Shown in pieces: positions 1 to 11,301 of a DNA stretch of 64,000 nucleotides; position 1 is the stretch's first letter; the number at the start of each line of letters is the position of its first letter. A program made the position numbers and the translations under genes. This DNA comes from Meloidogyne chitwoodi (Eukaryota; Nematoda; Chromadorea; Rhabditida; Meloidogynidae): NCBI GenBank assembly GCA_015183035.1, contig JACZZP010000017.1:2108001-2172000 (forward strand), written 5' to 3'. The notes beneath the pieces are model-generated. The model did no database searches and was not told the DNA's origin. It was given only the letters and a program-made list of their open reading frames with translations.

Positions 1-47
1 AAAAATAATTTTATTAAATATTTTTTCAAAGAAATGTTTAATAGTCT

Positions 48-1937
48 TCAAGTAAATTTTTTAAAACCTATTCGCTTAATCAAATCCAGCAAAATTGTCT
101 TCAAGATTCCATTATCTTTCTTCAATATTACATTATCTGCCTTCAAAGCTGAAATATCTCCTCCTCGACCATTTTCAAGAGTCATTTCTGGAAAAACCGA
201 AGCAGCTGCAGCAGCAATATCCAATGTTTCAGAATTACTTGTCTCCTTTGTGACGATATTACTGATTGAATTGATTCTCGACATTATTTTTGGAGGAGGA
301 GGCGGCTGTGGCTTTGAAGAACCAACAGTTCCCGAAGGTTTTGCACCCGAATTCATCGCCCTCTTCATATAAAAATTTGAGTGATCATAAGTCCTCAATG
401 GTCTAACAACACGTTGAGTAGTACTTGGCGACGAGATAACCTCTTCTTTGACCTCCTTAGACTTCTTTGAGATGAAATTTGAATCCAATTTTTCTGGAGT
501 TTTCACAACATTTTTAACGACTTCAGTTGTCTTATTAAGATTGGAAATTTCATTTAATTTTTCTGAAGATTTTGCAGATTCCATTTTCATTCCTGAACTG
601 AGTCCATTCTCGCCCTTTACAAGATCACGCAGCTTTTGAATTTCAGCAAAAATTCGCTTGCATTCATCCTCACCATAAATCCAAATACCCCCGATGGAAC
701 CTAAATAAAATTTTTTTTATTTTAAATAAGTTTAACTAAAAGAAAGTCAATAATTTAAAAGATTTATCGGTAATCCTTAAGTTTACTGGTCCCTAAAAAA
801 AGCTCAAAATGTCCATTTTATTTCGTGTTTTTCACTAATAATAGGTTTTCGCATACGCTGAGCTCGAATCTGATGTTAGTTTTCAAAAATATCGAATCCC
901 GAACCCAGATCGACATGTCGAATTCAGGATAAAAATTTTTATTTAGGTAAATGATAGCTCATTCAATTCGTCTTGTCGAGCTGAGTCGAATCATACCAAA
1001 ATTGAGATGTTTAGCTTTTTTTAAAGAAAGTTATGATTGAATATTTGGATGAGCAGTCGCTAAAATCATGAATTTGATCGATCATAACGTCCTTAGAAAA
1101 CGTCCAAATATATTAATTTTGGTATCATTCGACTCAGCTCGATAAGACGAATTGAATGAGCTATCATTTACCTAAATAAAAAAATTTACCCCCAATTCGA
1201 CTTGTTCTAATCTGGGTTCGGGATTCGATATTTTTGAAATCTAACATCAGATTCGAGCTCAGCGTATGCGAAAACATATTATTAGTGAAAAACACGAAAT
1301 AAAATGGACATTTTGAGCTTTTTTTTTAGGGACCAGTAAACTTAAGGATTACCGATTTATCATTAATTATCTAATTTACCATCCTTGCGATGTATAAGAA
1401 TGTAAGGCGGATCATACTTCAAACTATAAGTTTCTTCAATCGGCTGAACAAAATCCTGTAGCGATTGACGATTTGCGATCATGATTGCGTAGTGAGGATA
1501 AGTTGACCGTTTGTAAACGAACAATGGTCCAACTTGATCCTTCGTTGACCAAGTATTATCAGTCACGTCTGAAATTGTTCATTTTAACAAAAGTTCAATT
1601 AAAAAGCATACCAAACTCATAGAAAGCAGCTTGTGTACATTGCAAAATAATCTCGATAGCATCGGAATCTTAAAATTTGAAATTTTAATAAAAATAAACG
1701 ACGATCCTGTACTTTTGTAGTCCGATGAAAAATTTTTGGAAGTTAAAATATATATTCCCTTGGAAAAGTTACGGGCTAATCATAATAAGGAACGTAGGGT
1801 CAAGGTCTGCTTTTATAAAAGAAAATATAAATTACAAATTTTGCATTTGGCTCTATTTAAGGACAGGATTGTCACAAATATCGAATACCTATACGTTGAA
1901 TATTTTGCAAATTTTTCGTTTCGTTGTTATTAGACAT
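48..1937 (-). CDS. dcp-1: mRNA-decapping enzyme subunit 1 (DCP1)
   Basis: DCP1 activates the decapping enzyme DCP2 in cytoplasmic mRNA decay and P-bodies. I join four exons: 1889-1937, 1612-1668, 1380-1568 and 48-700 (315 aa). All introns are GT..AG and the reading phase is kept. Exons 2-4 encode the EVH1-type domain: a QAAFYEFD strand, then GPLFVYKRS, a NRQSLQ stretch, PPYILIHRKDG and GGIWIYGEDECKRI. This matches animal DCP1 (GTLFVYRRS..., SIWFYDKNDC) in order and spacing. A middle of low complexity with a PQPPPPP run follows, possibly a ligand for EVH1 or EDC proteins. The C-terminus is a short leucine-rich helix (ILLDLIKRI) at the place of the DCP1 trimerisation helix. The start at 1937 gives an N-terminus of about the family's length. 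The third intron (701-1379) is far longer than the others and holds a foldback element. Family assignment is firm; exon 1 is less certain because it rests on phase and N-terminal similarity only. Confidence 0.88.
762..1360. repeat. Foldback (long inverted-repeat) element inside dcp-1 intron 3
   Basis: Two arms of about 250 bp (roughly 762-1011 and 1109-1360) are near-perfect reverse complements. The left arm begins ATTTATCGGTAATCCTTAAG and the right ends CTTAAGGATTACCGATTTAT. They are separated by a ~95 bp loop. No ORF is present inside. It looks like a foldback MITE, lies wholly inside an intron, and would form a long hairpin in the pre-mRNA. Confidence 0.9.
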
Positions 1938-2261
1938 ATGCAGAAATTAAAAAAAAATCAGTTGTATAAAATAATAAAAACTAAATTAACGAAATTATAT
2001 AAATTTGCGATAAATATTTCAGAAATTGCATCTAATATTGCTAGTGGGAAGAATTAAAATGTTCCCTTTTAAGAATAATAGTTATTTTTATATTTTTCAA
2101 AATATATATTGACAAAATATCAGCAAGAACAAAATATACCATTTTGTCGAACGATAAGAAAAAGGAAAATGTAAACAGAGGATTTTAATTTGTTCGTATA
2201 ATTAGATCAGATTTTTTACTAAAATGATGAAAAGTCAACATAACTGATTAGCGTATCACCT
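1938..2261. other. Intergenic, upstream of dcp-1
   Basis: AT-rich sequence between the dcp-1 start and the pseudogene fragment. Two overlapping short open frames on the plus strand have no recognisable protein features. It presumably contains the dcp-1 promoter, but I see no specific motif. Confidence 0.5.
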
Positions 2262-2725
2262 TGTTAAAGCCAAATGGCTGCATCTGCATCAATTGACATT
2301 TCTTCGAAACAACGGAGCCTTACAAATAACAATCCTTCAGTTCCTTGAATTTAATAAAAAAAATTGAATTGTTTCTTATTTAAGTTTATCGCTTAGGATC
2401 ACAAACATGTAAAGAGACACAAATTCTTCAATTGTCGGACATCATGATCACACTTCATTTGTTGCAATTTGTGAAAACGAAACGCGGGCTCGTTGTAGAT
2501 ACAATATGCTCTGTCGAATGGTTCAACCGTGTGGACCATCTACTGAAAAATCACCTTTGGATGATCTTTAGAGTTGAAACTATTTCTACTTGAAAATCTG
2601 ATTTCTGATCTGTTTTTTTATTATACAATATAAATTGAACTATAAACAAAGTTGTCATATTAAATTTATTCTGACATAATAACAAAAATCAACATATTTG
2701 TAGCAACAAGAAAAAATCATCGATG
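2262..2725 (+). pseudogene. Chimeric partial duplicate of the bcnt/sf3b5 locus
   Basis: 2262-2345 is nearly identical to part of bcnt exon 2 (around 5294-5360), with a 6-bp insertion (CATCTG) and other changes. After a short unrelated joint, 2385-2571 is nearly identical to the second exon of sf3b5 (6078-6259), including the upstream TTTATCGCTTAG acceptor. Similarity continues more weakly into the 3' flank. The sf3b5-like part has a stop (ATG TAA where the functional copy has ATG CAT), so it is not coding. Intron and bcnt 3' sequence between the two parts are missing. It is therefore a deleted DNA-level duplication rather than a retrocopy. Confidence 0.88.
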
Positions 2726-2740
2726 CCCGAAATTCAGAAA

Positions 2741-3266
2741 TTATTCTTCATTACCAAAGCGGAGTTGTGTTGCAATACGGTCCAAATCCTTTTGACCCTA
2801 AAATAGAATTTGTGATACATAATTTATCATTAAAATTAAACCTGTTTACTCAATTTTCGTCCACCACTTGCATCTTTCTCCACCCATTTGATTGCTTCCA
2901 ATGATTGAAGAGATTTACGTATAACAGCACCAGAAGCAAGCACAAAATGGTTTGGCCTAACACCACGGCGCATATTGCCACCATAAACTTTACGAAAAGC
3001 ACCAACTCCTTAAAAATTTAAAGTCTTTAAAATATTAGAATTTCCTACAAACCAGCTGGTGAGCGAATATAAAGACGGCGAGCAATACTTGCAACACGGA
3101 TGTAATACCAATCAGGATTGATCGGTGCCAATTCTTTGTTCTTGCCAAGTTTAACTAAATCAGCCCATTCTGGAACCTTGATTTTGCCTCCTTTCTTCAG
3201 AAAAGTTGAAATTGCATCTACGATCTCATGTTGATCAACATCTTTTACGCTCGTCGGCTTGCCCAT
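2741..3266 (-). CDS. rps-19: 40S ribosomal protein S19 (eS19)
   Basis: A component of the small ribosomal subunit head needed for 18S rRNA maturation. Three exons (3053-3266, 2842-3008, 2741-2797) join to 145 aa, the usual eS19 length. The protein begins [16 protein letters not shown]. It continues with the conserved [34 protein letters not shown] and [14 protein letters not shown], then [16 protein letters not shown] and DLDRIA. The start is the first ATG of the frame and fits the family N-terminus. It is divergently oriented from bcnt, with ~1.7 kb between them that includes a minisatellite. Nothing appears missing or broken. Confidence 0.97.
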
Positions 3267-3808
3267 ATTTTTTTAGTTAAAAAACTGTCTAGCTAAATAA
3301 AACTATAAAAATAGGTATTAAAACAAATTCTAAGAAAAACAAGCAAAAACACTGCAAAGTTAGATTTGGTAAAAATATAATGTTTAACTAATAAACGCCA
3401 ATCTCTCGCTTCTCTTTTTCTATGCACGAAATAGTGTAGGACATTTTATACTAGTAAACATTATGCCAAAATAAAAAAATTGAAAAAAACATGGCGTCAG
3501 TCAGATTACACGATCCCTTTCTCGCAGCTGCCATGCCTCTGCTGTTTGATTTATTTCTTTTTATTAAAAATACCAAACCTATTAATCCTGTGTAGATTTT
3601 GCTTCATCAACAATAACCAATCTAAAGAATGTCAAATATAAAAAAGTAAACAAATTGAAAAATGAAACAAATGAAATTGCGAAAAATAAATGAAACAAAT
3701 AAAAACGTAAAAAATAGGGAAGAGATTCGCAGTTTGCAATTTTTGGCTCGCATTTTTCAGTTAAGAACATAATTTTAAACTTACTAGTCCAAATGTTGGG
3801 CATATTAA
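3267..3808. other. Upstream region of rps-19
   Basis: AT-rich, no gene recognised. An open frame on the minus strand (3582-4220) runs through here into the minisatellite, but its composition is that of translated repeat. The rps-19 promoter should lie near 3270-3600. Confidence 0.5.
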
Positions 3809-4110
3809 CCACCATGAAGAGCATATTGACCACCAATGAAGAGCAACCACCATGAAGAGCATATTGACCACCAATGAAGAGCAACCACCATGAAGAGCAT
3901 ATTGACCACCAATGAAGAGCAACCACCATGAAGAGCATATTGACCACCAATGAAGAGCAACCACCATGAAGAGCAACCACCATGAAGAGCATATTGACCA
4001 CCAATGAAGAGCAACCACCATGAAGAGCATATTGACCACCAATGAAGAGCATATTGGCCAACCATGAAGAGCATGTTCCACGAAGAGCATATTGGCTAAA
4101 AAGAGCATAT
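3809..4110. repeat. 38-bp minisatellite
   Basis: A tandem array built on a 38-bp unit made of two related half-units: ACCACCAATGAAGAGCAA and CCACCATGAAGAGCATATTG. There are about seven to eight copies, some lacking one half, and they degenerate toward both ends. All three minus-strand frames stay open across it because the unit has few stops in that orientation. These frames read as repeated Leu/Trp/Cys-rich peptides and are not evidence of a gene. Confidence 0.92.
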
Positions 4111-4983
4111 TGACCAAGAGCAGCCACCGCAGGGATCATAGGCCATGTAAAAATATAATTAATTAATGCTGAATTAAAATTAATAAAATAACCTGCTGTT
4201 TTTCCATTTGTGAAGGCCACAGCAGCTCTTCGCGTCCAACACTAGAATAAAAATGTAAAAAATGAAAAAATATAAAAAGTAAACTAAATGGCGATGTAGA
4301 TGAGCATTGGCCGGTAGACGAGCATCACCAAAGTAGATGAGCACCATCCACAGTTGAGGATGAAAACGCCTAAAATCTAAAAAAATAAACCTCTACACCA
4401 ATGCCATTGTCCACAAGGCTCCTGTGCACATCATCCAGCGTCCAAGTTATACACTAAAAATTAAATTTAATACAAAATGAAAAAATTTAGATAAAGCTAA
4501 AAAATACTAAAAAATATACACGGACGTAACTCCATGTTGATGTACGGCCATGTTTCTGAAAAAGAAAAAGGTTAAATATTTCAAAAATTCACTTTTTAGA
4601 TATATTTTTTTTAATTTTTGCATCGCGCGTGGGTCAGGAGTGGAAAATATAAAATAAAAAAGAAAAAAACATATACAAAAAACAAAAAACATATACAAAA
4701 ACAAACAAACAAAAACAGCAGTGCACCACTGATAAAAAAGTTTTTGATAAAAATAGAAGCCAATAAGTTTAAAAAATTATTGATTTTTTCTTTGGCGTTT
4801 TGATTATTGTACGCTTAAGTTTAAAATTTTATTTCCCAGTATGAGTATCTGTGTCATGTCAATTTTTTTCTTATTTCTGTTAGCTTTTAGCCTCCTTTTT
4901 TATTTTCCTTATTTTTATTTTGTATATATTATTTGTATATTTATTGCTAATCGTTTTAGTTTTAGATTTGACCAACAAGTATA
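4111..4983. other. Intergenic region between minisatellite and bcnt
   Basis: No gene recognised. Between 4290 and 4440 there are degenerate GATGAGCA and GACGAGCATC motifs that may be decayed relatives of the minisatellite unit. An A-rich tract with (AAAAACATATAC) repeats lies at 4660-4720. The bcnt promoter should be in the last few hundred bases. Confidence 0.5.
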
Positions 4984-5696
4984 ATGTCTTCTGAGCTTGA
5001 TGTGACTCGACTTTCTACTGACACGGCGACAACAAATGATGAGGATACTGGAATAGATGGGGAAAAATCCCTTTTGGATGGTCCTAAAGATGAAATAAGC
5101 CAACAACATGAAATAAAGAGAAAAAGCAATGATATTAAACATAATGAAGCTGTGAATCCTGGTATTATTTTTTAGTTTTTTTTATTGAGGAATACTTAGA
5201 AATTAAGTAAAGATCCTCCAGCAGTTACACCTCCATTAATGACTTCTCCTGAGATGTCAACTTCAGCTGATAAGCGGGTAACAGCTTGTAAACGCCAAAT
5301 GGCTGCATCAATTGACATTTCTTCGAAACAACGACGCCTTACAAATAACAATCCTTCAGTTTCTTCACTTTCAATGAAAGGAGGTTTGGCTTCATTAGTT
5401 GGTTCTTTAACAAAAAAGGAAAAGAAGCAATCAATGTTGTCTAAATCTGCGCAGGATTGGCGGCAATTTGTACATGAAGAAAAATTGGAAGAAGATTTGA
5501 GTACACATTTGAAAAGTCGAGATTCTTTTCTTGATAAACAAGTTAGTGATTTTTTTAAATTAAGTAGCTGAATTGTGTGCTCTTATATTTATAGGATTTT
5601 CTACTTCGAGCTGATTATAAGCAATTTGAACATGAGAGAGATTTGCGTGCACAAGAACGTAAAACTAAGCAACCACAAAGCAATGCTCCAGATTGA
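4984..5696 (+). CDS. BCNT/CFDP1 family protein (SWC5-like chromatin factor)
   Basis: Homologue of craniofacial development protein 1, the animal counterpart of yeast Swc5. Swc5 is a subunit of the SWR1/SRCAP remodeller that deposits histone H2A.Z. I infer three exons: 4984 to about 5160, about 5220 to 5541, and about 5595 to 5696. The N-terminus is acidic and Ser/Thr-rich (TATTNDEDTGIDGE). The C-terminal BCNT domain is clear: KSAQDWRQFVHEEKLEEDL, then SRDSFLDKQ joined to DFLLRADYKQFEHERDLRAQ. It aligns with the family pattern LDWxxFKxEEGI...YLxRxxFLxRVDxRQFExERDLR. Sf3b5 starts 217 bp downstream in the same direction, so the two may be co-transcribed. A decayed copy of part of this gene is at 2262. 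The exon 1/2 boundary is the least certain part. Confidence 0.9.
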
Positions 5697-5913
5697 AAAC
5701 AAAATGCATTCTTATTAAATTTTTTAGTACTTGTTCATTTTAGTCACTTTTTTATCCTTGCCTTTTAATTTTATGAACAAGTACTCTTGATTATTTAGAA
5801 CATTTTGTTATAAAAATAATGAATTATTTTCTATTATTTTTAAGCTTTTGTTGTTTACAAATAATACCTTAAAACTTTTTTAACTTTAAAAAATTGAAAG
5901 TTAATTATAAGAA

Positions 5914-6259
5914 ATGTCAAGCGGCACTCAAGGACCGAACGAACCACGTTTCCATGTTCTTGCTCAATTGGAGCATTTGCAGTCAAAGTACACTGGAACT
6001 GGACATGCGGATATGACAAAATGGGAATGGTATATTCTTCGAACAATCAAAAATTTTAAATGTTTATTAAATGTTATCGCTTAGGATCACAAACATGCAT
6101 AGAGACACAAATTCTTCAATTGTCGGACATCATGATCACACTTCATTTGTTGCAATTTGTGAAAATGAAACGCGGGCTCGTTGTAGATACAATATGCTTT
6201 GTCGAATGGTTCAACCGTGTGGACCACCTACTGAAAAATCACCCTTGGATGATCTTTAG
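5914..6259 (+). CDS. Splicing factor 3B subunit 5 (SF3b10)
   Basis: The smallest subunit of the SF3b complex, which recognises the branch site as part of U2 snRNP. Two exons (5914-6029 and 6085-6259) give 96 aa against about 86 in vertebrates. The signature is obvious: QLEHLQSKYTGTGHADMTKWEW, then MHRDTNSSIVGHHD, then AICENETRARCRYNM and MVQPCGPPTEKSPLDDL. The first intron is 55 bp with GT..AG ends. The extra residues are at the N-terminus. It follows bcnt on the same strand at 217 bp. A broken copy of exon 2 lies at 2385-2571. Confidence 0.96.
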
Positions 6260-6716
6260 TTAAATTATTTATGCTTTAATTGATTTCTTATTTTGTTTTT
6301 TATTCTGACATAATTGATGTTTGAAGGCAAAGTTGTTATTTTAATTTATTTTGATTAACAAAAACCTAGTGTTTGAATCAACAAGATAGAAACATCGATA
6401 AGTCAACTCCAAAGCCAGGACGTATTTGCTATTTATTTATGATTAGAATTGTTGATTTTACTTAGAAAATTGGGAAATAAGATCTTGGTTAACATTTTTC
6501 TACAGAAATTGTCTCCAACAATATATAACACGTTCAATCTCTAATATTAAAATTAAAATAGAACAATAATCCTATTCTAATCGAGTTTGTCTATTTTACC
6601 ATCTACCATCTTAGAACTCGAAAAACATTTCACAATTTTATCTCTTAAATAACAACAACAAGAAAGGTAAAGTGATACAAAACTTTTGTTGAATTTAACC
6701 TCTCAATTACCAATTT
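6260..6716. other. Convergent intergenic region
   Basis: AT-rich 3' flanks of sf3b5 (plus) and rpl-37A (minus). I see no further gene. Confidence 0.6.
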
Positions 6717-7275
<559 letters not shown>

Positions 7276-7897
7276 TTGTATTATTTACTGTTTCTTTTAA
7301 TCGAATATATTTTTAAACAAAATAGACTCTAAAATACAAAATTAAATATAAAAACTATAAGAATCCGAAGGATTCTATAAAATTTAGTCAAAATCTTCGA
7401 CATAAAGTATTCATCATTTAAGATCTCGCCGCACTCTGCTAAATAAAAAATTTTGGCGACATGTTTACATTTTTCTTTTCATTTCCTTTAACACACTATT
7501 TTCTGAACCTTTTTTCCGCTTTTTATATACAATTTTTTCGGAGGTACATCCTGATTTGTCGCAGCCACCTTGTAGCGAACGATTAGTCACTAAATAAAGA
7601 AAATTATAAGGAGCTCTATGTTACTTGCGGAAAATCGATCCAAGTTATCATTAATCTTAGTTTTAAATTAATTGCTCGATTTTTTTTTATTTACGAACCA
7701 TCATTTATCTTTGTATTTAAAAAAATTGCCAACGATTAATAACAGTTCTTGCTATTTGTTGCATTTTTTGTTTATTTTAATATAATCGTTTTATTCAAAA
7801 TTCTTTTTAGGTATAAAAGGTTTAATATTCTCACTTTTTTATATTCTCATTTTTTCTATAAATATACTTAATTCTCGGCAATACTTTGTAAATGTGA
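7276..7897. other. Shared upstream region of rpl-37A and the HP1-like gene
   Basis: A divergent intergenic region of ~620 bp, AT-rich, with no additional coding sequence recognised. It must hold the promoters of both genes. Confidence 0.55.
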
Positions 7898-10800
7898 ATG
7901 ACAGAAACGGACGATATTTTTGATAAAGAAATTTCTTGTGATAGCGACTGTACAAATGAAGATGAATATGAAGTAGAAAAGATTGTAGCAGACGATTGGA
8001 ATGCTGAGAAGCAAAAGCGATCTTATTTAGTTAAATGGGTTGGTTATCCATCAAGTCAAAACTCTTGGGAGCCAGAGGAGAATTTAGTAAGTCTATAAAA
8101 TGTTCTTAATTATTATGTTTTTAGAGATGTTCATCATTATTGGAGGCTTATAAGGCTGAAAAGAATCGAAAAATTAGGTTGCTTTTTTTGCATTTTTAAT
8201 TTAAACTAGTCGGCACCTTGTAAAAGAAAAATTTTAAGGAAATCCTGTGATCGAGATAGCGGTGATGAAAATTTTCTTGTTCCAGATTACGAATCTCCGG
8301 CAGTTGAGTTTTCTTCGAAAAGTAGTAATAAACAGCATCGACATGAGAAATCGAGGAAAAGCAGCAAATATACCGATCAATCGACATCAAAAAACACCTT
8401 AGACAGACTAATAAAACAAATGAAAAAGTATGTATTATTTCTAATTTGTAATTTTATATTCATTTTTAGTGATAACAAATCTCCAAGATCGTCTTACTCT
8501 CTGACTTCCAAAACTAAACATAAGAAACAGCGAACTCGTAATGAGAAAGATTCTTCTTCAATTTCCTCGTCAAACAATTCTTCGCGTGATACAAGTTTAA
8601 GACCAAATTCTGAGAGTGGATATAGTGTCTCTTCTTCCAATGCTGAACAAAAGAAAAGAAAAAGGTTAATGACGGTAGATGAGGAAGATAGGAAGGTAGA
8701 TAGTCCGAAGAAATCAGCTTTAAAAAGTAAGAGTGTACTTAAATTTGGTATTTTTCTAAAGACTCAATTTGAACAAAAAATTAAAAATGGTTTTAAATTT
8801 AGGAGCGAGCAGACCTAGTTTTGATTCTGATAGTAGCAATGATGATGAAAAAAATAAAATATCTTTACCAGAATATTCAAAAGAACAACTAGGTAATGAA
8901 AATAAGACTACATCAATTTCTCCAAATTCATCTACCTCTACTTCTTTTGCAGATTTATTTCAAAAATACAAAAAGAAAAGAAGCGTAGAAGAAGCAATAA
9001 AGATAAAGAAGCAGAAAAGTAAAGAAGAAGAAAAATTGGAGGCTGAAAAACGATTTGAAAAATCTAAAGAAGATGCTTTACAAGAATATTTGACAAGGTT
9101 TTTTCTTTAAATTTTTGATTTCAAACAAATTTTTAGTCAAAGTGAAACAGACAATGAAGTGGACTCATGTAGTAATTCTAAAAATAAATTGAAAGAAACG
9201 GATGAATTTCTACAAAAGCGGACAGTTAATAGCGACGTTGGCAGTAGTTTATCTGACAATGAGGGCGATGAAGAGAATTATTGTGTTAATCCAACTACAG
9301 TTGTTTCAAATGATGATGAAAAAGGAGTTAAAAAAGTGGAGGTTAGGAATTTAATAATTTAAATTTTATTATGCTTTTTTTTTGTTAATGATGGGAAGGG
9401 TATGATTTGTACTTAACTTTCATGTCCTCTTATTGTAAGGAATAAGGTAAACGAAATAATATTTATATTATTAGCAGTCTTGATGCGACCTTGTGGTAGA
9501 GTGGTTTCATTCTTGGTTTTCATCGAAACGCACAGGTCCGATTCCTGAGCGAAGCTCAGTAAATAAAAACAATTCTTATTTTACTAATAGTGGATGTTTT
9601 ATTTAAATAGACTAATTGGAGATACAAATATTGTTTTAACTTTATTTTTTATAATAAAATATTTATTCTATATTTATCAAAAGAATTTTGTTTTAAAATT
9701 TTCTTATTTTATGATTTTATATAAACAGAAAATGAGAGACAATATCAATACTTCACCTGATCAACTTATTTCTGAACATGATGGGATCGACGAAGAAGAA
9801 ATTGAAAACGATACCATTTTTGAATCAAATAATGAAAAAGATTACACAGAACAAGAAGAAAAAATAGAAGGATATTTAATTGATTCAGTCAATGAAAAAG
9901 AATTGGTGGAAGGGTTGGAGCAAATTGATCGTTTGTTTGACTATAAAAGTATACTTATTAATGTTAAAATAATTAAGTTATGATCAAAAAATTGTAAAGT
10001 TCTGAGTTCTCTCAAAGTTCTTTGACATGAAAAGTCCTACAAAAACTGTACTAAACTTTTGGTGTTTTTGTTTTTGGCGAAACGAATTTTTGGCGAAACA
10101 AATTTTTCTTTTTTCATTCTAATTTTGTTTATTCCTTAAAACTTTAGAGTTTTGCTTTTTTCGAAATTAAACTTTATTTACTGAATTTGAGCGCTTCCAA
10201 ATATTTAAATTATAATTTGCAAATTCTCATTCATTTTAGTCGATAATACTACAACCACTGAAGAACAGATGCGACCATTTATTGATGGAAGTGATGATGA
10301 TATAATATATAGCGGTGGTGAATCACGAGATATAGATCAAATGGACTCGCAAACTCCTTCTCCTGGAGTGGGAGAATTGGCTGATGATGAACAGATATTT
10401 GTTCAAAATACAACATATACTACTAATGGAGGTTTTATTTAATTTATTACTATATTTTGTCAATCTTAAATCTTGTATATATTGGAAAATCTTTTGTAAC
10501 TTATATTAGAATACAGTTTACATTATCTAAAATTTGGAATTTATAGATTGTTCTACTTTTTTTTAAGTTAATCGACCAACAATTCCATCAACCGCTAGCA
10601 GTGATTTTTACAAACGATTATTCGATGGAAGCATTGATGATTTGGAGAATGAACCAGAATTGACGGATGAAATTTTGGCGAACATTTCACTGGAGGAACT
10701 TGATCCGCCAGATTATGAACCAATGGAGGTTTTATTTTTTGTGTTATAAATCAAGCGTAATTTTCAGCCAATTAGCGTTGTTGGTCCAACGAATAATAAA

Positions 10801-11301
10801 GTTCGGATTTTTAATCTGCCTGATCAGAAGAATGGATTCGATCGAGGATGGAAGGTTTAATTTTATAAAATTATTTAATATTATTAATAAATATATTTTA
10901 GGTGGAAAGCGTTCTTGGAATTGCTGCTAATAGTGACAACATGTGCTTTGTCAAGTTTATTGGATACCGCACTCCACAGAAGCTTCCTTACGAATTGGTC
11001 AGAAAACATGCTTTACAGGTATTTTGTCAATTTTAAAAATTAGTCAGAAAGTCCTAAAATTGTAAAATGCGTTAATATGTTGACAATCGCGCGAAAAAAC
11101 TAGAGCCACTTTTAGAGAAGTATTTTTTACTTTTGTCAGGACTACTTTATGTATCATGAATGGATCGCATCTAAAATTAATCCAACAATGAGGGGCGCCT
11201 ACTGGGATAAAAAATTAAATAATCCTTCTTCTTGGATGACAGCAAAGGCTTTAGCTTCATTTAAGGAATGGAAAGAAGAGGTGTCGCGAAAAAATGATTA
11301 G
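7898..11301 (+). CDS. HP1-like chromodomain plus chromoshadow-domain protein
   Basis: Heterochromatin protein family. The first exon encodes a chromodomain (EYEVEKIVAD, SYLVKWVGYPSSQNSWEPEENL) with the three aromatic cage positions Y, W and W/Y that bind methylated H3K9. The last exons encode a chromoshadow domain (FDRGWKVESVLGIAAN, NMCFVKFIGY, then DYFMYHEWIASKI), the HP1 dimerisation module. Between them are about ten exons (roughly 8150-10850) of Ser/Lys-rich and Asp/Glu-rich sequence, including a long charged helix (KIKKQKSKEEEKLEAEKRFEKS). The linker is far longer than in canonical HP1 (~180-200 aa in total). Exons meet in phase except at the second intron (~8177-8209): the usual GT donor throws the frame, while a GC donor about 22 bp upstream keeps it. 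A longer intron (9342-9728) holds a tRNA-like SINE head. The end is the in-frame TAG at 11301. Confidence 0.85.
9483..9556 (+). repeat. tRNA-like SINE head in HP1-like intron
   Basis: It contains an A-box-like TTGTGGTAGAGTGG and a B-box-like AGGTCCGATTCC at tRNA spacing, but no proper 3' acceptor arm. Similar heads are found near 22396 and 63819. It is better read as a tRNA-derived SINE or tRNA relic than as a functional tRNA. Confidence 0.55.

Noticed and set aside
3582..4220. Long minus-strand ORF of 212 aa and two overlapping ones
   Set aside because: They are translations of the 38-bp minisatellite in several frames (repeating Leu/Trp/Cys peptides); there is no non-repeat conserved part.
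6071..6263. Separate short genes in two frames over sf3b5
   Set aside because: They are the second exon of sf3b5 read with its intron, and its shadow frame.
9483..9556. Functional tRNA gene
   Set aside because: A and B boxes are present, but acceptor stem and anticodon arm do not form.
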